A stretch of 8,350 bases of DNA from contig NZLV01000172.1 of assembly GCA_002694345.1 (NCBI GenBank), positions 1-8,350 of the forward strand, read 5' to 3'. Source of the DNA: Maricaulis sp. GTDB lineage: Bacteria > Pseudomonadota > Alphaproteobacteria > Caulobacterales > Maricaulaceae. A model generated the notes under the pieces. It was not told the origin of the DNA and made no database searches. It saw only the letters and a list, made by a program, of their open reading frames with translations. A program made the position numbers and the translations under genes. Shown in pieces: positions 1 through 4,454 of the stretch (positions are counted from its first letter, which is position 1; the number at the start of each line of letters is the position of its first letter).

Positions 1-474
1 GCTCAGGGCGAGCAGGCAGGCATCGCTTTCTTCCTGATAGGTCGCCACCGCGCGCACCGAGATCAGCAGGGGTTCCTGCGACATGATGGAGGAGAAGAAG
101 CGCGGCAGCGATTGGTTCAGGACAACCTCCATGGACCGGCTGTCCTGGTAATTGCCCGACTGGGGCGGTGACATCGCATTGATCACGCCGGCCGTCGCTT
201 CAAACCCGTGCAGGCGGGCTTCAGCCGCCGCCTCCTCACGGGCCTGGGCCACGGATTCATGATTGCGCAGGGAGACCGCGCCGGCATAGGCGGCAAGGTC
301 CGCAGCCGTCTGGGCCTGGCGCTGGCGGAACTGCCAGAAACCCACCTCGACCCCCAGGCCCGCACAGCCCATCACCACCGGAAGGCAGAGGGCAAAGACG
401 ACAGTGGTATTGCCGCGGCGGTTGGACAGCCAGGTGGAGAACATTTCGAAGCCCCAGTGAAACACGAGGCTCAT
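1..474 (-). CDS. TadG-like pilus assembly protein (Tad domain), 5' part only
   Basis: Only the first 158 codons are in the window; the reading frame is still open at position 1, so the C-terminus is missing. The protein starts with a short cytoplasmic stretch ending in NRRGN (residues 18-22), followed by one hydrophobic segment (about 23-44) and then QRQAQTAADLAAYAGA (51-66). This is the classic N-terminal Tad/TadG arrangement: a membrane anchor followed by a periplasmic helix. The visible end, ESDACLLALS (149-158), resembles the ACVLAL block seen early in the periplasmic part of many TadG proteins. TadG-like proteins are membrane-anchored accessory proteins of the tight-adherence (Flp) pilus machine. 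An in-frame TGA lies at about 549-551, upstream of the start. ATG 474 is preferred, but ATG 444 (Met11) is a real alternative because it directly precedes the conserved anchor and has a GGGG run upstream. It is transcribed divergently from the two vWA genes, which suggests a shared pilus function. Whether it also carries a vWA domain cannot be seen. Confidence 0.85.
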   Translation of the reverse strand, partial: MSLVFHWGFEMFSTWLSNRRGNTTVVFALCLPVVMGCAGLGVEVGFWQFRQRQAQTAADLAAYAGAVSLRNHESVAQAREEAAAEARLHGFEATAGVINAMSPPQSGNYQDSRSMEVVLNQSLPRFFSSIMSQEPLLISVRAVATYQEESDACLLALS

Positions 475-692
475 TATCCCGCCGATTTCTTCGTCGGACG
501 TGAAACCGGACACCGGATTTTTCGGCAAGATTTCAAGGGTTTTAGATCAAAATGGATGGATTTTAAGACCTTGATTTCGTGACGGTTTTCGACCGGTTAT
601 CCGCGTCTTTACCCAAACCCCGAATTGCGATTTGGACACCGCTGAACCCGTGCGAGCATTCAGCGTCAACACAGCCTGGTTTTTCGACGCGG
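475..692. promoter_or_regulatory. Divergent intergenic region between TadG-like genes
   Basis: This roughly 220-bp stretch separates the leftward TadG-like gene from the rightward vWA gene and is visibly more A/T-rich than its flanks, especially 515-580. It must hold the promoters of both genes. For the leftward gene, TCTAAAAC on the minus strand (plus 539-546) matches the Caulobacter -10 consensus GCTANAWC at 7 of 8 positions, but I see no good -35 hexamer at the right distance. For the rightward gene, GCTGAACC (641-648) matches 6 of 8 and TTGCGAT (625-631) lies just upstream; this is weak. A TTAA at 563-566 has no second half-site at N7. No convincing protein-coding gene lies here. Confidence 0.5.
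539..546 (-). promoter_or_regulatory. Candidate -10 element for the leftward TadG-like gene
   Basis: Read on the minus strand this is TCTAAAAC, 7 of 8 matches to the Caulobacter housekeeping -10 consensus GCTANAWC. Transcription from it would give a leader of roughly 55-60 bases before ATG 474. No matching -35 is visible 10-14 bases upstream, so an activator would be needed or the match is fortuitous. Confidence 0.2.
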
Positions 693-2189
693 ATGCCCAA
701 TCGCACGCCTGTTCTCTCGCGACTGATCCAGCGGCTGGCCCGGAATGAATCCGGCAATGTCGCGATGATCTTCTCGCTGGTCCTGGTCTCTCTCGCCGTA
801 CTGGCGGGCGGGGCGGCGGACCTGAACCAGGCCATGAATGCCCGCACCCGCCTCTCCCAGGCGCTGGACGCGGCAGCCCTGGCTGTCGGGGTCCAGACCA
901 GTCTCAGCGCCGACAATGCCACCACGCTGGCCAGCAATTTCGTCGCGGCCAACTATCCGGCCCGTGAAATCGGCCGGGTGCAGAACCTGTCCGTCACCCT
1001 GGATAATGTGAATGACCGGGTCCGGGTGAATGCGGAAGCGACGGTGGACACCATGTTCCTCGGCCTGATCGGCATCGAGGAATTGACCGTGCATTGGGAG
1101 AGCGAGGTCCAGCGGGCCCGCAATGCGCTGGAACTTGTCATGGTGCTGGACAATACCGGCTCGATGGGCGGGTCCAAGATCTCCAGCCTGCGCAATGCGG
1201 CCCAGCTGCTCACCGAAATCCTGTTCGAGAGCTCCGACCCCGACCGGCTTCATATCGGTCTGGTGCCCTTCTCCTCGACCGTGAATGTGGGCACGGCCCA
1301 TGCGCGCGAGTGGTGGCTGGACCCGGACGGGCTCAACCCGCTGCACAGCGAGAATTTCTCGCCCGCCGCCAATCGCTGGGACCTGTTCGATGCCATCGAC
1401 AATCGCAATTGGAGCGGCTGCGTCGAAGCCCGCGCCATCCCGCACGATATCGAGGACACCCTGCCGGACCCGGCCCGTCCGGAAACCCTCTTCCTGCCCT
1501 ATTTCGCGCCGGACGAATCCGATCGCGGCTCCTATTCCAACGACTATATGGACGACCGGATGGGCGGGTATGACGAGCGTGCCCGCATGCGCAACAGCGC
1601 TAAATATCCCGGCGAGCGCGCCAGCGGCGCCGGGCCCAATTGGGGGTGCTCGGCCCGCCCGCTCACCCCGCTGACCAATCGCCGCGCCACCATCGACACA
1701 GCCATCGACAACATGATCGCCAGCGGCACCACCAATATCCCGATCGGGGTCAGTTGGGGCATTCGCGTCCTGTCCCCGCAAGCGCCCTTTACCGAGGGTG
1801 CCGCCTTTGACGATGACGAGACCATCAAGGCCATGGTCATCCTCACCGATGGCGACAATGTCATGACCGGTCGCTCCAACCAGAATTATTCCGACTATTC
1901 CGGCTACGGCTATTCCCGCGACGGGCGGCTGGACCTGGTCTCGTCCAGTTCCTCCAGCCTGTCCGATGCCCTGGACGACCGGCTGGCAGAAGCCTGCGAC
2001 TACGCCAAATCCCTCGATATCCGGGTCTACACCATCACCTTCCAGGTCTCGTCCTCCTCGACCCGGAATTTGATGCGCGACTGTGCGACGACACCCTATC
2101 TCTATTTCGACAGCCCGTCCGACGAGGCCCTGCGGGCCGCCTTCGAACTGATCGCCGGCGACCTCACCAATCTGCGCCTGTCGCGATAG
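693..2189 (+). CDS. TadG-like protein with vWA domain, tandem copy 1
   Basis: This 498-aa membrane-anchored protein has a TadG-like N-terminus (ESGN at 19-22, hydrophobic segment about 23-41, then DLNQAMNARTRLSQALDAAALAVG) and a vWA domain from about residue 147 to the end. The MIDAS metal site is visible: DNTGS (153-157) is a variant of DxSxS, the threonine pair is in SGTTNIP (344-350), and the third loop is LTDGD (384-388). vWA domains of this kind bind ligands through a divalent metal and often mediate adhesion. Between the first and second MIDAS loops is an unusually long stretch containing WSGCVEARAIP and ETLFLPYFAPDE. Four cysteines (243, 319, 435, 464) are shared with the next gene. 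There is no TadE-type prepilin cleavage motif with Glu at +5. The frame is open back to GTG 579, but the extra 38 residues do not resemble copy 2 and neither start has a clear Shine-Dalgarno; ATG 693 is chosen because it places the anchor as in copy 2. Six serines in a row (417-422) are specific to this copy. Its role in Tad pilus biogenesis is inferred from the family. Confidence 0.85.
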   Translation: MPNRTPVLSRLIQRLARNESGNVAMIFSLVLVSLAVLAGGAADLNQAMNARTRLSQALDAAALAVGVQTSLSADNATTLASNFVAANYPAREIGRVQNLSVTLDNVNDRVRVNAEATVDTMFLGLIGIEELTVHWESEVQRARNALELVMVLDNTGSMGGSKISSLRNAAQLLTEILFESSDPDRLHIGLVPFSSTVNVGTAHAREWWLDPDGLNPLHSENFSPAANRWDLFDAIDNRNWSGCVEARAIPHDIEDTLPDPARPETLFLPYFAPDESDRGSYSNDYMDDRMGGYDERARMRNSAKYPGERASGAGPNWGCSARPLTPLTNRRATIDTAIDNMIASGTTNIPIGVSWGIRVLSPQAPFTEGAAFDDDETIKAMVILTDGDNVMTGRSNQNYSDYSGYGYSRDGRLDLVSSSSSSLSDALDDRLAEACDYAKSLDIRVYTITFQVSSSSTRNLMRDCATTPYLYFDSPSDEALRAAFELIAGDLTNLRLSR

Positions 2190-2206
2190 GCCGGGTCGGC
2201 ACCGCA

Positions 2207-2245
2207 TTAACCTTGGAGAAACCCTGCGGAATAACGGGGCCTTAA
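2207..2245 (+). promoter_or_regulatory. Candidate CtrA-binding sites upstream of copy 2
   Basis: ATAA-CGGGGCC-TTAA at 2231-2245 is a 7-of-8 match to the CtrA full site TTAA-N7-TTAA; on the minus strand it reads TTAA-N7-TTAT. A separate TTAACCTT at 2207-2214 resembles the half-site TTAACCAT in 7 of 8 positions. The full-site candidate is centred about 30 bases before the transcription start implied by the -10 element at 2255, where CtrA usually binds to activate. In Caulobacter CtrA controls Flp pilus genes, which fits the pilus-type gene downstream. Binding is an inference. Confidence 0.4.
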
Positions 2246-2252
2246 TGCACAT

Positions 2253-2277
2253 CCGCTAGAATTTTACGGATTAGCGG
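2253..2277. repeat. Short inverted repeat overlapping the -10 region
   Basis: CCGCTA (2253-2258) and TAGCGG (2272-2277) are perfect inverted copies separated by 13 A/T-rich bases. The left arm contains the first bases of the putative -10 element and the right arm touches the Shine-Dalgarno, so it could be an operator or an RNA structure. A six-base arm can also arise by chance. Confidence 0.35.
2255..2262 (+). promoter_or_regulatory. Candidate -10 element for vWA copy 2
   Basis: GCTAGAAT matches the Caulobacter -10 consensus GCTANAWC at 7 of 8 positions. The -35 position is occupied by the CtrA-like box rather than by a TTGACG-type hexamer, as in CtrA-activated promoters. Transcription would start near 2268, leaving a leader of about 20 bases that still includes the Shine-Dalgarno. 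Confidence 0.4.
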
Positions 2278-2282
2278 TGGGA
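2276..2282 (+). promoter_or_regulatory. Ribosome binding site of vWA copy 2
   Basis: GGTGGGA ends 7 bases before ATG 2290. It decides the start: the next in-frame ATG (2326, Met13) has no comparable site. Confidence 0.6.
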
Positions 2283-2289
2283 CTCTGCC

Positions 2290-3843
2290 ATGGCCTTCAA
2301 GCGGCTGGTTTCGAAATTCTGTGACATGCTCGGCAATCGCCGGGGCAATGTCGCCATGATCTTTGCGCTCTCCCTGCTGCCCGTGACCCTGTTGTCCGGC
2401 GGCGCTGTGGATCTGAGCCAGGCCATGAATGCGCGCTCGCGCCTGTCCCAGGCGCTGGACGCCGCAGCGCTTGCCGTGGGCGTGAACACCTCCCTGTCCA
2501 ATGAAGACGCGATGGCAATCGCGAACAATTTCATCGCCGCCAACTATCCCGGCCGCGAGCTGGGCACGGTGGTCGATGTCGCCGTGAACATCGATGATGA
2601 AAGCGATACGGTGACGGTGAGCGGGGCCGCCCGCGTGCAGACCACCATGCTGGGTCTGGCCGGGATCGACTACATCACCGTTCACTGGGAGAGCCAGGTC
2701 CAGCGCGCCCGCAGCCGGCTGGAGCTGGTCATGGTGCTCGACAATACCGGCTCCATGGGGGGCTCCAAGATCCGCGCCCTGCGCGAGAGCGCCGAACTGC
2801 TGACCGAAATTCTCTATGACGCCGCCGACGAAACCGGGGATGTGAAGATCGGCCTCGTGCCCTTTGCCGCCACGGTGAATGTGGGCACGCAATACGAGCG
2901 CGAATGGTGGCTGGACCCGAATGCCCTCTCGCCGCAGCACGGCGAATGGGGTGGCAATACGGTCGAGGTGGAGACCTGCACCGGCCGGGGCTGGCGCCGC
3001 CGCTGCACCACCGAGGAATATCGCATCAATCACTGGGACCTGTTCGACCAGATCCGGAACTCGTCCTGGCAGGGCTGTGTCGAGGCGCGCGCCATTCCCT
3101 ACGACATTGACGACACAGCGCCGTCCGAAAGCCGGCCGGAAACCCTGTTCGTTCCCTATTTCTCGCCGGACGAGCCGGACAATGGCGGCTTTTCGAACTC
3201 ATACCTCAATGACGGCACATCGGGTGGTGTGAACGAGCGTCTGGTCTACATGCCCAAATATGACGGGGCCTCGGCCTGGAGTGGCTATACCAATCGCTCC
3301 TGCACCACGACACCGATCACGCCGCTGACCACGAACCAGCGCACCGTCCAGGACGCCATCGGCGACATGGGTGCCAGCGGCACGACCAACATTCCCAACG
3401 GGATTGGCTGGGGCGTGCGGGTCATCTCGCCCGGCGAGCCCTTCACGCAAGGCGTGAGCTGGTCGGATGATGAGGTCATCAAGGCGATGGTCATCCTGAC
3501 CGACGGCGACAATGTCATGACCGGCCGGAACACCAATCTGATGTCGGACTATGAGGCCTATGGCTATGTCACGGACGGCCGGCTGGGTGTCCGGACGGCC
3601 AGCGGCAATGTGCTGGGCCGGGAGCTGGATGAGCGCACCGAGGCCGCTTGCGACTACGCCAAGTCACTGGGCATTCGCGTCTACACGATCACCTTCCAGG
3701 TGTCCTCGTCCTCGACGCGGGAATTGATGGAAGGCTGCGCCTCGCATCCCAGCCTGTATTTCGACTCGCCGTCCAGTGAAGCCCTGGAAGCGGCCTTTGA
3801 AACCATTGCCGGCGATCTGACCAATCTGCGGATTTCGCGCTAG
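2290..3843 (+). CDS. TadG-like protein with vWA domain, tandem copy 2
   Basis: This 517-aa protein is a paralogue of the preceding gene, in the same orientation after a 100-bp gap. The N-terminus has NRRGN (16-20), a membrane anchor (about 21-40) and the helix DLSQAMNARSRLSQALDAAA (41-60). The vWA domain starts near residue 145 and has MIDAS loops DNTGS (151-155), SGTTNIP (363-369) and LTDGD (403-407); a conserved strand, IRVYTITFQV, follows at 462-471. The four cysteines shared with copy 1 are at 263, 338, 454 and 483. In addition there is a roughly 25-residue insertion (about 221-247) with two cysteines (230, 239) bracketing a basic loop TGRGWRRR, absent from copy 1. Both copies end in GDLTNLR(L/I)SR. 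The protein is expected to sit in the inner membrane with the vWA domain in the periplasm, as part of or accessory to the Tad pilus; direct function is unknown. ATG 2290 is supported by a good Shine-Dalgarno. The gene probably has its own promoter. Confidence 0.88.
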   Translation: MAFKRLVSKFCDMLGNRRGNVAMIFALSLLPVTLLSGGAVDLSQAMNARSRLSQALDAAALAVGVNTSLSNEDAMAIANNFIAANYPGRELGTVVDVAVNIDDESDTVTVSGAARVQTTMLGLAGIDYITVHWESQVQRARSRLELVMVLDNTGSMGGSKIRALRESAELLTEILYDAADETGDVKIGLVPFAATVNVGTQYEREWWLDPNALSPQHGEWGGNTVEVETCTGRGWRRRCTTEEYRINHWDLFDQIRNSSWQGCVEARAIPYDIDDTAPSESRPETLFVPYFSPDEPDNGGFSNSYLNDGTSGGVNERLVYMPKYDGASAWSGYTNRSCTTTPITPLTTNQRTVQDAIGDMGASGTTNIPNGIGWGVRVISPGEPFTQGVSWSDDEVIKAMVILTDGDNVMTGRNTNLMSDYEAYGYVTDGRLGVRTASGNVLGRELDERTEAACDYAKSLGIRVYTITFQVSSSSTRELMEGCASHPSLYFDSPSSEALEAAFETIAGDLTNLRISR

Positions 3844-3862
3844 GCGGAGCGGTTATTCCGCC
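3843..3862. terminator. Bidirectional hairpin between convergent genes
   Basis: GGCGGA (3843-3848) and TCCGCC (3857-3862) form a 6-bp stem with an 8-base loop in the 9-bp gap between convergent genes. It overlaps the last base of the TAG stop of vWA copy 2 and the whole TAA stop of the isomerase gene (3855-3853). There is no T-tract on either side, so intrinsic termination would be weak. Confidence 0.4.
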
Positions 3863-4449
3863 CCGTCGCCCGCCTCGTCCGCCGCTTCATCGCCCTGGCC
3901 TGGCAGGTCGATCAGTTCCAGCTCGAAGACCAGGGCCTGGTTCGGCCCGATCGGACCGGTTCCGCCCGCCCCGTAGGCCAGGTCGGCCGGGATGTAGAGC
4001 TCCCACTGTTCGCCTTCGCGCATCAGCGGCAGCGCCTCCACCCACCCGCGGATCAGGCGGTTGGAGGGGAAAGTCGCCGGCTCGCCCCGCAGGCGGGAAC
4101 TGTCGAACGTCTCACCATTGGGAAACTGACCGGTATAGTGGACCGTGACCAGATCGCCATTTTCCGGCGAGGCGCCCTCATCCACAGCGGTCCGGATCCG
4201 GAAGATGAGACCGGACGGCAATTGATAGACACACGCCTCTTCAAGCACAGCCGAGAGATAGCGCTCGGACGCTTCCGTGTTGGCCAGGCCCACCTGTGTG
4301 GTCGCCGGACCTTCCACGGTCAGGATTTCCGCATCCGCCGGTGTGGTGCAGGCCCGGGCCGCAGCCAGGACATCTTCCGGCGCTTCTGGCGATCCGGAAC
4401 AGGCCGCCAGAACCAGCGCAGGGGCGGCGAACAGGGCGATCCGTTTCAT
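3853..4449 (-). CDS. FKBP-type peptidyl-prolyl cis-trans isomerase, lipoprotein
   Basis: The 198-aa product begins with a lipoprotein signal peptide (MKR, hydrophobic core, lipobox LAAC with Cys17 as the lipidated residue). A segment of about 55 residues with no recognised fold (containing Cys34 and Cys73) precedes an FKBP domain (about 80-182). Residues lining the FKBP active site are present: Tyr105 in VHYTG, Phe115-Asp116 in TFDSS, Phe127, Leu132-Ile133 and Trp136 in RLIRGW, Tyr159 in LAYG, and Phe175 in LVFELEL. The enzyme should accelerate cis-trans isomerisation of proline peptide bonds in envelope proteins, attached to a membrane by its lipid. It is shorter than FkpA/Mip proteins and lacks their long dimerisation helix. 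The tail after 185 is acidic. It is the second gene of an operon: its start is 5 bp after the stop of the M16 protease gene and its Shine-Dalgarno lies in that gene's last codons, pointing to coupled translation. Confidence 0.92.
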   Translation of the reverse strand: MKRIALFAAPALVLAACSGSPEAPEDVLAAARACTTPADAEILTVEGPATTQVGLANTEASERYLSAVLEEACVYQLPSGLIFRIRTAVDEGASPENGDLVTVHYTGQFPNGETFDSSRLRGEPATFPSNRLIRGWVEALPLMREGEQWELYIPADLAYGAGGTGPIGPNQALVFELELIDLPGQGDEAADEAGDGAE

Positions 4450-4454
4450 CAGGT

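Noticed and set aside
540..552. TTTT-AGATC-AAAA near-palindrome in the divergent intergenic region
   Set aside because: Only the A/T arms pair and the centre is off by one; in an A/T-rich promoter region this is expected by chance.
208..582. A 124-codon plus-strand open frame over the first gene
   Set aside because: It is antisense to a clear TadG-like reading frame and its product has no recognisable feature.
1938..1965. Run of six serines in vWA copy 1 as a possible slippage or repeat tract
   Set aside because: The codons are mixed (TCG, TCC, AGT, TCC, TCC, AGC), so it is not a DNA repeat prone to slippage; it is noted only as a copy-specific protein feature.
2191..2230. Possible terminator after vWA copy 1 (CCGCA 2202-2206 with TGCGG 2225-2229)
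   Set aside because: The stem has only 5 bp around an 18-base loop with no U-run; chance is the simpler explanation, so read-through from copy 1 into copy 2 remains possible.
666..2252. A 528-codon minus-strand open frame opposite vWA copy 1, and a similar 263-codon one opposite copy 2 (2242-3033)
   Set aside because: Both mirror the codon pattern of the paralogous genes, so their resemblance to each other is a by-product of the duplication. No ribosome site or domain was seen.
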